A DNA stretch of 61,593 nucleotides from Rhodospirillales bacterium (GTDB taxonomy: Bacteria; Pseudomonadota; Alphaproteobacteria; Rhodospirillales; Shumkoniaceae): the NCBI GenBank assembly GCA_016776725.1, contig JADHSV010000014.1:1-61593 (forward strand), in the 5' to 3' direction. The position numbers were made by a program, and so were the translations under genes. This document shows, one piece after another, positions 18,845 to 28,079 of the stretch. Numbering within the stretch: the first letter of the stretch is position 1; each line of letters opens with the position of its first letter. The notes beneath the pieces were generated by a model. It was not told where the DNA came from. It did no database searches and was given only the letters and a program-made list of their open reading frames with translations.

Positions 18845-20101
18845 TCAGGCCAAGCGTTTGGCGATGGCGTCGTAGTCCTCGATCTTTGAGACCGGGCCGA
18901 GGGTGGTGAAGGTCAGGGTGCTGGCCAGCAACCGGCTCGCCACCCGCATGACGCTTTGGGCATCCACCGCCTCGACACTTTCGATAATTTCGGGGATCGG
19001 CAGCGGGCGGCCGAAAACCATGAGCTGGCGGGCAAGCTGTTCGGCCCGCGACGAGGTGCTTTCCAGGGCCATCATCAAGCTTGCCTTGAGCTGTGCGCGA
19101 GCGCGGGCGACTTCGTCGTCGCGCACCGTGTCGCACACCTTGCGCAACTCGTCGCAAATCACCGGCATCAGTTCCTCGACCTCGTTTTCGCCGGTTCCGG
19201 CATAGACGCCGAAAACGCCGCCGTCGGCGTAAAACGAGTGGAAGGATTGTATGGCGTAGACAAGACCGCGCTTTTCGCGCGCTTCCTGGAAAAGCCGCGA
19301 CGACATGCCGCCGCCCAGAATGGTTGAAAGCACCGAAACCGCATAGAAATCGTCGTCCGAGTAGGACAACCCTTCCAGACCAAGAAGAACGTGCACCTGT
19401 TCCAACTCGCGCGGTTCACGGAAATCCCCGCCCACGTATTTAACCGCCACACGTTCCTCCGGCGTAAAGCTCGCCAGCCCGCCGAAGGCTCCTTTGCCAA
19501 GGGCTACGAAGGCATCGTGATCGACCTTGCCGGATGCCGTCAGGATCATGTTGGACGCGGCATAATGGTCGCTCATGTACCCTTTGACGGCCTCACGCGG
19601 CATATTGCCGATAATTTCGGCCGAACCCATCACCGGCCGCCCGATGGCCTGCTCCGGATATGCGGTTTCCTGAAAATGATCGAAAACCACATCATCCGGC
19701 GTATCGCGCGACTGGTTGATTTCCTGAATAATGACCGTGCGTTCGCGGGCCAGCTCATCGGCGTCCAGCTTCGAGTTTTGAAGAATGTCGGCGATGATAT
19801 CGACCGCCAGCGGCAGGTCTTCCTTGAGAACCTTGGCGTAATAGGCCGTGTGTTCGCGCGACGTATAGGCGTTGAGATGCCCGCCCACCGCTTCGATTTC
19901 TTCGGCGATGGCGCGGGCGTCGCGCCGCGCCGTGCCCTTGAAGGCCATGTGTTCCAGCAGGTGCGAGACGCCGTTGATCTCGGACGCTTCGTCACGGGTT
20001 CCGGTCCCGACCCACACGCCGACCGAAGCCGTCTCCACCGAATTCATGGTATCGGTGGCGACGCGCAGGCCGTTCTCAAGCGTTGTGACCTGAACGCTCA
20101 T
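18845..20101 (-). CDS. M16 family zinc peptidase, processing-peptidase beta-like
   Basis: 418 residues. The inverted zinc motif HxxEH is HLLEH at residues 47-51 (VSHLLEHMAFKGT), and TVIQEINQSRDTPDD supplies the downstream helix with the third ligand. ILGGGMSSRLFQEAREKRGL is the C-terminal-half signature. The size matches the single-chain alphaproteobacterial homologues of mitochondrial processing peptidase. The start overlaps the thrC stop by 4 nt (ATGA), so translation is coupled; the thrC-M16 pair is conserved in Alphaproteobacteria. Confidence 0.92.
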   Translation of the reverse strand: MSVQVTTLENGLRVATDTMNSVETASVGVWVGTGTRDEASEINGVSHLLEHMAFKGTARRDARAIAEEIEAVGGHLNAYTSREHTAYYAKVLKEDLPLAVDIIADILQNSKLDADELARERTVIIQEINQSRDTPDDVVFDHFQETAYPEQAIGRPVMGSAEIIGNMPREAVKGYMSDHYAASNMILTASGKVDHDAFVALGKGAFGGLASFTPEERVAVKYVGGDFREPRELEQVHVLLGLEGLSYSDDDFYAVSVLSTILGGGMSSRLFQEAREKRGLVYAIQSFHSFYADGGVFGVYAGTGENEVEELMPVICDELRKVCDTVRDDEVARARAQLKASLMMALESTSSRAEQLARQLMVFGRPLPIPEIIESVEAVDAQSVMRVASRLLASTLTFTTLGPVSKIEDYDAIAKRLA

Positions 20102-21495
20102 GCGCTGGCCACGCGCGCGGCAACCAGTTCCTTGACGGCTTCAACGTCGCCTTCCAGCACGTCGTAGCGTTCTTCGCGCTCCATCAGGTCGGCCAGCCTG
20201 GGCGGCAACTGAGGCCGCACGCCGGTCGCTTCCTCGACGGCATCGGGGAACTTGGCCGGATGCGCCGTGGCGACGCCGACAAAGGCGCATTCGCTGGTGT
20301 CGCACAGGGTTTCACCGGCCACGTAGCCGATGACGCCGTGCGGGTCCAGCATCTCGCCGGTTTCTTCATAGATGCGCTTGATCTGGCGTTTGGTTTCGGT
20401 GTCGTCCATGCGGTGGCCGCTGAACAGCGCGCGCATTTTATTCCAGCGTTCGTCGCCGAAGTCGACCGTTCCGTGTTTACGGAAACTGTCCATCACGCTG
20501 GCGAGCTCGGCCCCGTCGCGATCATAAAGATCGAACAAAAGCCGCTCGAAATTGCTGGAAATCTGAATATCCATGCTGGGCGATAATGTGGGGACGACCG
20601 GCGCCGTTTCCATCACCCCGCCGGTGATGAAACGTGTCAGGATGTCGTTGCTGTTGGACCCGATGATCAGCCTGGGAATATCCAGGCCCATCTCGCGCGC
20701 GCCGTAGGCGGCGAAGACGTTACCGAAGTTCCCGGTGGGAACGGCGAAGGTGATCTTGCGGTCGGGCGCGCCCAGGGCCACCGCAGTGGCGAAGTAATAG
20801 GCGATCTGGACCATGATCCGGGCCCAGTTGATGGAATTGACGGCCGACAGGCCGTAGCGGTCGCGAAACGCGGTGTCGCTGAACGCCGCCTTCACGATGT
20901 CCTGACAATCATCGAAGTTTCCTTCGATGGCCACGTTATGCACGTTGGGAGACATCACCGTGGTCATCTGCCGGCGCTGCACATCCGAAACCCGTCCCTC
21001 GGGATGAAGGATGAAAATATCGATGGCGTCGCGGTCGCGGCAGGCTTCAATGGCTGCCGAGCCGGTGTCGCCCGAGGTGGCGCCGATAATGGTGACCCGT
21101 TCGCCGCGCGCTTTCAGCACATAATCGAACAGCCGCCCGACCACCTGCAAGGCGTAGTCCTTGAACGAAAGCGTCGGCCCGTGAAACAGTTCCAGCAGCC
21201 AGCGGTCCGGCCCCAATTGCTTGATGGGCGCGATGGCGGTGTGGTCGAACTGCGCATAGGCGTCTTCGACGATGGCCGCAAAATCATCTTCGGGAATCGT
21301 ATCGCCGATAAACGGCTTCATGACCCGTACGGCGATTTGCGCGAACGTCAGACCGCGCAAATCGCGGATGTCGGCCTGGCTGAACTGCGGCCAGGTCTCG
21401 GGTACATACAAACCACCGTCACGCGCCAAACCGGCAAGCAACACGTCATCAAATTCCAACACAGGTGCTGCGCCCCGGGTACTAATGTATTTCAC
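20098..21495 (-). CDS. thrC: threonine synthase
   Basis: 465 residues, full-length type I enzyme. The PLP lysine is K112 in HGPTLSFKDYALQVVG. The phosphate-binding region GATSGDTGSAAIEACRDRD and the substrate loop VPTGNFGNVFAAYGAREMG are intact. It converts O-phosphohomoserine to threonine, completing the pathway with homoserine kinase at 10.9 kb. It starts MKYISTRGAAPVLEFDDVLL and is followed by the M16 peptidase with a 4-nt overlap. Confidence 0.96.
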   Translation of the reverse strand: MKYISTRGAAPVLEFDDVLLAGLARDGGLYVPETWPQFSQADIRDLRGLTFAQIAVRVMKPFIGDTIPEDDFAAIVEDAYAQFDHTAIAPIKQLGPDRWLLELFHGPTLSFKDYALQVVGRLFDYVLKARGERVTIIGATSGDTGSAAIEACRDRDAIDIFILHPEGRVSDVQRRQMTTVMSPNVHNVAIEGNFDDCQDIVKAAFSDTAFRDRYGLSAVNSINWARIMVQIAYYFATAVALGAPDRKITFAVPTGNFGNVFAAYGAREMGLDIPRLIIGSNSNDILTRFITGGVMETAPVVPTLSPSMDIQISSNFERLLFDLYDRDGAELASVMDSFRKHGTVDFGDERWNKMRALFSGHRMDDTETKRQIKRIYEETGEMLDPHGVIGYVAGETLCDTSECAFVGVATAHPAKFPDAVEEATGVRPQLPPRLADLMEREERYDVLEGDVEAVKELVAARVASA

Positions 21496-21697
21496 GAACG
21501 TCTCCCGATGAATCCAAATAATAGATCGATTGCGCGCCTAACCTATCGTCACGGATAGCCGGCGTAAACAAATTCGCAACCTTTTCCTTCCATTCTTAGT
21601 TCCAAGTGCCGGCCCCGCCCAGAAACGAAAAGCGCGGGGCTACGGTCGAGGCGCACCGGCCAGCTACGAAACTCACAGAAGTGAAGGAACCATCGAT

Positions 21698-21931
21698 ATG
21701 TACAGATATGAAATTCAGTTTCTTGGCCGAACCAAAGGCGACTACGATCGGCATATGGCTGCTGCGTCAAACACCAGACCGAAGGGAAAGATGGGGTTCA
21801 AGAGCTATTATTTCGCGGGCATCAAGGGATTGATCGTGTTTCTCGAAAAAGAAAGAGACCGCGACGCCATCCTCAGCGCGGTTCCCAGAAACGAACTTGT
21901 CGGCGCGTGGCAAATCGGCGCCGCCGCCTGA
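21698..21931 (+). CDS. small hypothetical protein
   Basis: 77 residues (MYRYEIQFLGRTKGDYDRHM onward), with a GAAGGAACC ribosome-binding site a little far from the ATG. Basic N-terminal half, GFKSYYFAGIKGLIVFLEKE in the middle, no signal peptide. No family recognised. It sits alone between thrC and the convergent aminopeptidase gene; the 200 nt before it contain nothing I can identify. Confidence 0.4.
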   Translation: MYRYEIQFLGRTKGDYDRHMAAASNTRPKGKMGFKSYYFAGIKGLIVFLEKERDRDAILSAVPRNELVGAWQIGAAA

Positions 21932-21958
21932 CCCTTCCAACCCCATAATCCGGTTTTT

Positions 21959-23803
21959 TCAAAAGGGCCTGGACGGCAAATCGTCCGGGCCCGTCGCACG
22001 TTCCAGCCAGCGAAGCGTATCGGCATCGACCAGCGGTCCGATCTCGGCCAGCACCCTGGCGTGGTAATTATTCAGCCAGTCAATTTCCGTGCGATTTAGA
22101 AGTTCCGGCGCGATCAGCGCCTTATCAATGGGAACAAGGGTCAGCGTTTCAAAGCCCAGAAATGCCTGACCGTCCGCCACCACCACATCGTCACGCGATT
22201 GCACGGCCACCAGATTTTCGATGCGGATGCCGAATTCACCGGCCTTGTAAAAACCCGGCTCGTTGGACAGCACCATTCCCGGCTCCAGCGCCACGCGGTT
22301 GGGTATTTTGCTGATCCGCGCCGGTCCTTCGTGGACGCCCAGATAGCTGCCGACCCCGTGCCCGGTGCCATGATCGAAATCGAGGCCCGCGTCCCAAAGC
22401 GGTTTGCGGGCGATGGCGTCAAGCTGCGATCCCGTGGTCCCTTTCGGGAAAATGGCCGTGCCCAACGCGATATGCCCCTTGAGCACCCGCGTGAAGCGGT
22501 CCCGCATCTCAGCCGTGGGGGTTCCGATGGCTATCGTTCGGGTGACATCGGTGGTGCCGTCCAGATACTGCCCGCCGGAATCAACCAGATACAGCGATCC
22601 GGGCTCCAGGTCGCGGTTGGTTTCTTCGTTACAGCGGTAATGGCAGATCGCGCTGTTGGACCCGGCCCCCGATATGGTCTCGAAACTGGGCCCCCGGTAC
22701 AAATCGACCTCGCACCGGAAGGCTTCCAGCCTGGCCGCCGCCGACAACTCGTTCAGGCCGCCCTCGCCCGATGCTGCCGCAAGCCAGGCCAAAAAGCGGG
22801 CCATGGCGGCCCCGTCGCGCCGGTGGGCGGCGCGCGCGCCTTCCAACTCCTGCGCGTTTTTCTTGGCCCGCGGCAACAGGCAGGGATCGGCCCCGGCAAC
22901 CGCCTCGGCCCCGCCTTCGACCAACCGGTGCCAGACCCAAACGGGGGCTGCGTCCTTGTCCACCCGCACCGTCTTTTTCTGCGATCCAAGACCGTCAAGC
23001 ACCCCACCCAGCCCATCCATGGGGTGAATCCGCACCGCGTTTCCCAAATGGCGGCGGGTCGCCGCAGGCAGTTTTTGTTCGTCCATAAACAGATCAACGG
23101 TCGCATCCGCGTGGATGATCGCAAACGACAGGACCAACGGCGTATAGGGCACGTCGCCGCCACGGATATTCAGAAGCCAGGCAACCGAATCGGGGGCGGC
23201 AATGAATGCCGCATCGGCCTGATCGCGTTTCAACTCGTCGGCCAGGCGCCGCTGTTTTTGGCCGGCGTCTTCTCCGGCGTAGTCGATGTCGTGGACAACC
23301 GCGGGTGCTGACGGCGGCGCGGGTCGGTCCGGCCAGATGTCATCAATGGGATTTTGCGAAACGGCCACCAGTTTGGCCCCGGCCTTCTGGCAAGCGGTGT
23401 GATAGCGCGCCGCCTGATTAGGTGTATGAAGCCACGGGTCGTACCCCAGCCGCGCGTCCTTGGCCAGATTGTCGGCAAGCCACGCATCGGCGGGTTCTTC
23501 GATCAGGTGCCTGAAAACGAAAAGCCCGGCCACGACCTGATCGCGGACCTGCAACGTATAGCGGCCATCAACGAAAATGGCGGCCCGGTCATGCAAAACC
23601 ACCGCCAGCCCGGCCGAGCCGGTAAATCCGCTTAGCCACGCCAGACGTTCGGCGCTGGGTGGCAGGTATTCGCCCTGATGCGGATCGGCCCTGGGAACGA
23701 TAAACCCGTCAAGTTCGCGCGCTGCAAGTTGCTCACGTAACCGCTCAACCCTGTCCTTCAGTGCCAATTCCAGCTTCCTTTTCGGGCCATGCGCGCACGG
23801 CAA
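21959..23803 (-). CDS. Xaa-Pro aminopeptidase, M24B family
   Basis: About 614 residues in the three-domain layout of long aminopeptidase P proteins: two creatinase N-like domains (LDGFIVPRADPHQGEYLPPS near the start), then the pita-bread catalytic domain. Metal-ligand segments are YLVDSGGQYLDGTTDVTRTI (the two Asp), DHGTGHGVGSYLGVHEGP (His and substrate pocket), NEPGFYKAGEFGIRIENL (Glu) and GFETLTLVPID (Glu). It removes N-terminal residues that precede proline. The only upstream in-frame start is a TTG at 23803; a start a dozen codons later is equally possible because homologues begin near DRVERLREQL. Confidence 0.9.
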   Translation of the reverse strand: MPCAHGPKRKLELALKDRVERLREQLAARELDGFIVPRADPHQGEYLPPSAERLAWLSGFTGSAGLAVVLHDRAAIFVDGRYTLQVRDQVVAGLFVFRHLIEEPADAWLADNLAKDARLGYDPWLHTPNQAARYHTACQKAGAKLVAVSQNPIDDIWPDRPAPPSAPAVVHDIDYAGEDAGQKQRRLADELKRDQADAAFIAAPDSVAWLLNIRGGDVPYTPLVLSFAIIHADATVDLFMDEQKLPAATRRHLGNAVRIHPMDGLGGVLDGLGSQKKTVRVDKDAAPVWVWHRLVEGGAEAVAGADPCLLPRAKKNAQELEGARAAHRRDGAAMARFLAWLAAASGEGGLNELSAAARLEAFRCEVDLYRGPSFETISGAGSNSAICHYRCNEETNRDLEPGSLYLVDSGGQYLDGTTDVTRTIAIGTPTAEMRDRFTRVLKGHIALGTAIFPKGTTGSQLDAIARKPLWDAGLDFDHGTGHGVGSYLGVHEGPARISKIPNRVALEPGMVLSNEPGFYKAGEFGIRIENLVAVQSRDDVVVADGQAFLGFETLTLVPIDKALIAPELLNRTEIDWLNNYHARVLAEIGPLVDADTLRWLERATGPDDLPSRPF

Positions 23804-23891
23804 CGCTGCACTGCAATAAATGCGCTACATCAATTTCGTGAGAGGACTATATCACAAGGCAAGCATTGACACCCTTTAAGGAACTAAAACG

Positions 23892-24311
23892 ATGAATACC
23901 GCCCACAATGAAAACCAAGAAACCTTTTCATTCGTTGATCAGGCATTTCCCAGGCACGTGAACACGCAGGAAATCCTGATCCAGGCCAACCAGATCCGCT
24001 CCGAAGAAATTGCGCGCCTCGGCAAGGCTTTCGGAAAGTTCATCAGCCGCACCGTCATTGCCCCGATGGTTATCGCGTTCGAACGCCGGCGCATGTATGA
24101 AGAGCTGAGCCAATTGAGCGATCGCGTGCTGGACGATATCGGCCTGACCCGCGGCAGTATTGCGCAAGCCGTTGCGGACGCCTTCCCCCGCGAGACGGCG
24201 CAACCGGCGAAGACCGCGAAAGCGACGCTTCATTCCCTCGTCGCCAATCAGGGTGCGCAGGTTGCGTCCACGGTGTCGAACGACCATTCGCACCATCCGC
24301 TGGCCGCCTGA
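23892..24311 (+). CDS. DUF1127 domain protein
   Basis: 139 residues. The DUF1127 core is at about 60-98: FERRRMYEELSQLSDRVLDD then IGLTRGSI, the usual R-x-L-x2-L-x3-L-x-D-I-G-L pattern. Short DUF1127 proteins have been tied to RNA binding and to phosphate and carbon metabolism in Agrobacterium and Rhodobacter; this one carries longer N- and C-terminal extensions of unknown role. ATG at 23892 follows TTAAGGAACTAAAACG. Divergent from the aminopeptidase gene. Confidence 0.8.
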   Translation: MNTAHNENQETFSFVDQAFPRHVNTQEILIQANQIRSEEIARLGKAFGKFISRTVIAPMVIAFERRRMYEELSQLSDRVLDDIGLTRGSIAQAVADAFPRETAQPAKTAKATLHSLVANQGAQVASTVSNDHSHHPLAA

Positions 24312-24327
24312 TCAAAAAGCGCCTGCG

Positions 24328-24639
24328 TTATTTTTTGCGCGAGGAATACCCCTTGCGCTTCATGCAGTCGGCAAATATCCGGTCGCGGCGCCCAATGGCG
24401 TCGTGACGCGCCATCGTCGTGTGGAAACCCGCACCGACACCGCTGTCACCGAAATCCACGCCGGGAACATCGCGATCATAGATGCGCCCGGCCTCGGCAT
24501 CGGCAAATCCCTTGCAGGTGGCCGTGTCGGCGCGACGCCCGGCCTTGTCGCCGTCCGATTTTTCCCAAACGGCGGGGACCGAGCATCCCACGGCAAGCAG
24601 CGCCGAAAAAACGGCGATTGCGGTTCCGATCTTCATCAT
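24328..24639 (-). CDS. small lipoprotein of unknown function
   Basis: 103 residues starting [25 protein letters not shown] is a lipobox with Cys19 as acceptor. The mature part is polar, with single Cys in TATCKGFADAEAGRIYD and near the C-terminus (FADCMKRKGYSSRKK), possibly a disulfide. The ATG at 24637-24639 overlaps the stop of the TlpA-like gene by 4 nt, so the two are translationally coupled; this overlap fixes the start. Function unknown; an envelope location beside a thiol oxidoreductase is suggestive only. Confidence 0.65.
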   Translation of the reverse strand: MMKIGTAIAVFSALLAVGCSVPAVWEKSDGDKAGRRADTATCKGFADAEAGRIYDRDVPGVDFGDSGVGAGFHTTMARHDAIGRRDRIFADCMKRKGYSSRKK

Positions 24640-25208
24640 TTTTTTGAAAAACACCCCCGAATCAGCGTCAAGGCGTCCTGCGAATCCCATTCGGCTGCGC
24701 CCACCAATCTTCCCACATCATAGCCATCGGCATCTATTAGCACCGTGGTCGGCAACCCGCGAACGCCGAGCGCGCGCGCCGAGCGCAATCCTTCATCAAG
24801 GGTAATCGGCAGGTTTTCGATACCGTTGGCGGAAAAGAATTTTTCGACGACGGCAACCCCGCCGCGATCGCTGGATAGCGCCAGCACTTCAATACCGTCG
24901 GTTTCCAGCGCCGCCCGCAGGCGGTCCAAAGCGGGCATTTCACGTACACACGGCGCACACCAGGTCGCCCAGAAATTAAGGACGACGGCCTTTCCGGCAT
25001 AGTCCGACAGTGCCCTTTTGCCGCCTTTGAAATCGGTGAATTCCACGCCGGAAACCTTCGCAGGGTCGGCTGCGGGCTGGAACGCGGCCACCGCTCCCGA
25101 CGGCGACGGGCATTTTCCCGTTTGCGTGTCGCCCCAGTAGAAGGATATGGTCGCTCCCAACGCGGCGATGACGCCGATGGCGATGAATTGGACGGCACGC
25201 GGTTTCAC
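24636..25208 (-). CDS. TlpA-like thiol:disulfide oxidoreductase
   Basis: 190 residues from the GTG at 25206-25208, which has AGGGAGTT at the right distance. Longer readings run through argH and are rejected. One N-terminal membrane anchor ([20 protein letters not shown]), then a periplasmic thioredoxin fold with the active site WATWCAPC (C84, C87), the cis-Pro loop [12 protein letters not shown] and an extra Cys near the end. TlpA/ResE-type proteins reduce periplasmic cysteines, often for cytochrome maturation. The start lies only 24 nt from the argH start on the other strand, the standard alphaproteobacterial arrangement. Confidence 0.88.
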   Translation of the reverse strand: MKPRAVQFIAIGVIAALGATISFYWGDTQTGKCPSPSGAVAAFQPAADPAKVSGVEFTDFKGGKRALSDYAGKAVVLNFWATWCAPCVREMPALDRLRAALETDGIEVLALSSDRGGVAVVEKFFSANGIENLPITLDEGLRSARALGVRGLPTTVLIDADGYDVGRLVGAAEWDSQDALTLIRGCFSKK

Positions 25209-25232
25209 GACAACTCCCTGGCTGAGCGGACC

Positions 25233-26648
25233 ATGACAAAGAAAACGACGGACAACCAAACCAGCACCATGTGGGGCGGACGCTTCTCCAGCGGTCCCGC
25301 GTCGATCATGGAGGAAATCAACGCCTCCATCCATATCGACAAGCGGCTTGCCGCGCAGGATATTACGGCGTCCAAGGCCCACTGCGACATGTTGGTTCGC
25401 ACGGGCATCATATCCGAAACGGACGGCATTGCCATCGTTCGCGGACTTGACGCCGTGGCCCGTGAAATTGCCGAGGGCCGGTTCGAGTTCTCGACGGCCC
25501 TTGAAGACATTCATATGAACGTGGAATCACGCCTGGCCGAGATCGTGGGCGAGGCCGCAGGACGGCTGCACACGGCGCGCTCGCGCAACGATCAGGTGGC
25601 GACCGATTTCAAGCTGTGGGTCCGCGACGCCGTTGGTGAACTGGACAGCCAGATCCAGGCCCTGCAAGGCGCCCTTATTGATCAGGCCGAAACCCACGCC
25701 GGTTCCGTCATGCCCGGCTTCACCCATTTGCAGACAGCCCAGCCCGTCACCCTGGGCCATCATCTGCTGGCCTATGTGGAAATGCTGGGCCGCGACCGCA
25801 GCCGCTTTGCCGATTGCGCGGCGCGGCTGAACCAATGCCCGCTGGGCGCCGCCGCGCTGGCCGGAACGTCGTTTCCCATCGACCGCGAAATGACCGCCGC
25901 AAGCCTGGGCTTCGACGCCCCTTGCGCCAATTCCATGGACGCGGTGTCCGATCGCGATTTCGCATTGGAGTACTTAAGCGCCGGATCCATTCTTTCGGTC
26001 CATCTGTCGCGGCTGGCCGAAGAAATCGTGCTTTGGTGTTCGGACGGCTTCGCGTTTCTGCGCCTGTCCGACGCCTTCTCGACCGGAAGCTCGATCATGC
26101 CGCAAAAGCGCAATCCGGACGCGGCCGAACTGGTCCGGGCCAAGGCGGGGCGGGTCATCGGTGATCTAAACGCCTTGCTGATCACCATCAAGGGGCTTCC
26201 CATGACCTATGCCAAGGACATGCAGGAAGACAAGGAAACCGTGTTTGACGCCGCCGACACCCTGACCCTTTGCCTGGCCGCCATGACGGGAATGATCGCC
26301 CAAGGAACTTTCGATGCGGATCGCATGCGCGAGTTAACCGGGCGCGGCTTCGCCACGGCAACGGATCTGGCCGACTGGCTGGTCAGGGTTTTGGGAATGC
26401 CGTTCCGCGAGGCCCACCACGTCACGGGCCGCATCGTCAAACGGGCGGAAACCGGAGAATGCGGTCTGGAAGACTTATCGATCGAGGAAATGCGCGAGGA
26501 GGAACCTCGGATTTCCGAAGACGTGTTTGATGTGCTGGGGATCGACAATTCGGTCAAGAGCCGCGCCAGTCTGGGCGGAACGGCGCCGGATAACGTGCGC
26601 CGGGCCGTGGCGGCTGCTCGCAAACGATTTCTCGAGCCCGCCGGATGA
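25233..26648 (+). CDS. argH: argininosuccinate lyase
   Basis: 471 residues. The fumarase-superfamily signature is [20 protein letters not shown], with the catalytic Ser loop; [20 protein letters not shown] and [20 protein letters not shown] are the other active-site blocks. It splits argininosuccinate to arginine and fumarate. ATG at 25233 ([20 protein letters not shown]) was chosen over upstream in-frame starts that lie inside tlpA. Only 24 nt separate the two divergent start codons, so the argH promoter must lie within tlpA. Confidence 0.96.
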   Translation: MTKKTTDNQTSTMWGGRFSSGPASIMEEINASIHIDKRLAAQDITASKAHCDMLVRTGIISETDGIAIVRGLDAVAREIAEGRFEFSTALEDIHMNVESRLAEIVGEAAGRLHTARSRNDQVATDFKLWVRDAVGELDSQIQALQGALIDQAETHAGSVMPGFTHLQTAQPVTLGHHLLAYVEMLGRDRSRFADCAARLNQCPLGAAALAGTSFPIDREMTAASLGFDAPCANSMDAVSDRDFALEYLSAGSILSVHLSRLAEEIVLWCSDGFAFLRLSDAFSTGSSIMPQKRNPDAAELVRAKAGRVIGDLNALLITIKGLPMTYAKDMQEDKETVFDAADTLTLCLAAMTGMIAQGTFDADRMRELTGRGFATATDLADWLVRVLGMPFREAHHVTGRIVKRAETGECGLEDLSIEEMREEEPRISEDVFDVLGIDNSVKSRASLGGTAPDNVRRAVAAARKRFLEPAG

Positions 26649-26662
26649 GCGGAGATAAAGAG

Positions 26663-26794
26663 ATGACATTACGCAAGATTCTGGTCGCAATTTTGGTGTT
26701 CGGCATGGTCGCGTCGCTGTCGGCCTGTGGCCGAAAAGGCGCGCTGGAGCCGCCGCCGGACAGCACCTATCCGCGCCAGTACCCCACCCAATAA
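26663..26794 (+). CDS. lptM: LptM/YifL-type small lipoprotein
   Basis: 43 residues: MTLRKILVAILVFGMVASLS then ACGRKGALEPPPDSTYPRQY PTQ. Signal peptide with lipobox SLSAC (Cys22), then the short CGxKGxLxxPP motif that defines this family. LptM helps LptD fold in the outer-membrane LPS translocon in E. coli. It sits between argH and lysA with 14 and 16 nt spacing, the conserved position of this gene in Proteobacteria, with AAAGAG as ribosome-binding site. Confidence 0.85.
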   Translation: MTLRKILVAILVFGMVASLSACGRKGALEPPPDSTYPRQYPTQ

Positions 26795-26810
26795 CGAAGA
26801 GACCAATTTT

Positions 26811-28079
26811 ATGGACCACTTCCAATATGCGGACGGCCGCCTCCACGCCGAGGCGGTGCCGCTCTCTACCATCGCCGAAGCCGTGGGAACGCCGTTTTAC
26901 TGCTATTCGACGGCGACGCTGGAGCGGCACTTCCGGGCCTTCGAAACGGCCTTCGCCGATATGGCTCCGACCATCTGTTTCGCGGTGAAATCAAATTCCA
27001 ACATCGCCGTGCTGCGGTTTCTGGCGGGGCTGGGCGCGGGCGCCGATGTGGTTTCCGGCGGCGAGACGACCCGCGCGCTGGCGGCGGGCGTACCGGCGGA
27101 CCGCATCGTCTATTCAGGCGTCGGTAAAACGGCGGAAGAAGTCGCAGCCGCGTTGAAGGCCGGTATCTGGCAAATCAACCTCGAATCCGAACCGGAACTG
27201 GAAACCGTGGCCCGCGTGGCGCAGTCCCTGGGTGTCACCGCCACCGTTGGAATTCGCATCAACCCGGATGTCGATGCCAACACACATGCGAAAATTTCGA
27301 CGGGCAAGGCGGAAAACAAGTTCGGCATCGACTGGATGCGCACCCGCGAGGTGTACGCCCGCGCAGCATCCATGCCCAATATACATATCGTCGGTCTGGC
27401 CCTTCATATCGGCTCGCAGCTTCTTGATCTCGAGCCCTATCGGGCGGCCTATTCGCGCATGGGCCAGTTGGTGGAAACCTTGCGCGCCGACGGCCAAACG
27501 GTGGAACGCCTAGATCTGGGCGGCGGCCTGGGCATCGGCTACGGCCCCAACCCGTCGCAGACGCCCGCCGATTACGCCGAAGTCGTTCGCACCGCGCTGG
27601 CGGGGCTGGATTGCGAGCTGACCCTTGAACCCGGACGCGCCATCGCCGGAAACGCGGGCGTTCTGGTAACAAAGGTCATTTACATCAAGGAAGGGGCGAC
27701 CCGAAAATTCGCCATTGTGGACGCGGCCATGAACGATTTGATGCGGCCCGCCCTGTACGACGCCCATCACGACATTGTTCCTGTGGCAGAGGCCGCTGCC
27801 GATGCCCATCTATTTGACATGGATGTGGTTGGACCGATTTGTGAAACCGGCGACACCTTCGCCACCAACCGCCCGTTGCCCGAAATCAAGGCCGGCGATC
27901 TTCTTGCGTTGCGCACGGCCGGGGCCTACGGCGCGGTCATGGCGTCGATGTATAACGCCCGGGCATTGCCGCCCGAGGTGCTGGTAAAAGACGACACCTT
28001 CCATGTCGTGCGCCAACGTATCGGCGTTGACGACATGCTGGCGCGCGAATCGGTCCCGGACTGGCTGACAGAACCGTGA
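26811..28079 (+). CDS. lysA: diaminopimelate decarboxylase
   Basis: 422 residues, alanine-racemase-fold PLP enzyme. The cofactor lysine is K60 in TICFAVKSNSNIAVLRFL. GLALHIGSQLLDLEPYRAAY and LDLGGGLGIGYG are barrel motifs. The second-domain catalytic Cys is in DVVGPICETGDTFA, and GAYGAVMASMYNARALPPEV closes the site. It makes lysine from meso-diaminopimelate. ATG at 26811 was chosen (MDHFQYADGRLHAEA); the frame is open upstream only through lptM. It overlaps the next gene by 4 nt. Confidence 0.96.
   Translation: MDHFQYADGRLHAEAVPLSTIAEAVGTPFYCYSTATLERHFRAFETAFADMAPTICFAVKSNSNIAVLRFLAGLGAGADVVSGGETTRALAAGVPADRIVYSGVGKTAEEVAAALKAGIWQINLESEPELETVARVAQSLGVTATVGIRINPDVDANTHAKISTGKAENKFGIDWMRTREVYARAASMPNIHIVGLALHIGSQLLDLEPYRAAYSRMGQLVETLRADGQTVERLDLGGGLGIGYGPNPSQTPADYAEVVRTALAGLDCELTLEPGRAIAGNAGVLVTKVIYIKEGATRKFAIVDAAMNDLMRPALYDAHHDIVPVAEAAADAHLFDMDVVGPICETGDTFATNRPLPEIKAGDLLALRTAGAYGAVMASMYNARALPPEVLVKDDTFHVVRQRIGVDDMLARESVPDWLTEP

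Noticed and set aside
24636..25514. Long 292-codon reading of the TlpA-like gene
   Set aside because: The first about 100 codons are antisense to argH; a GTG at 25208 with AGGGAGTT and a membrane anchor right after it is the better start.
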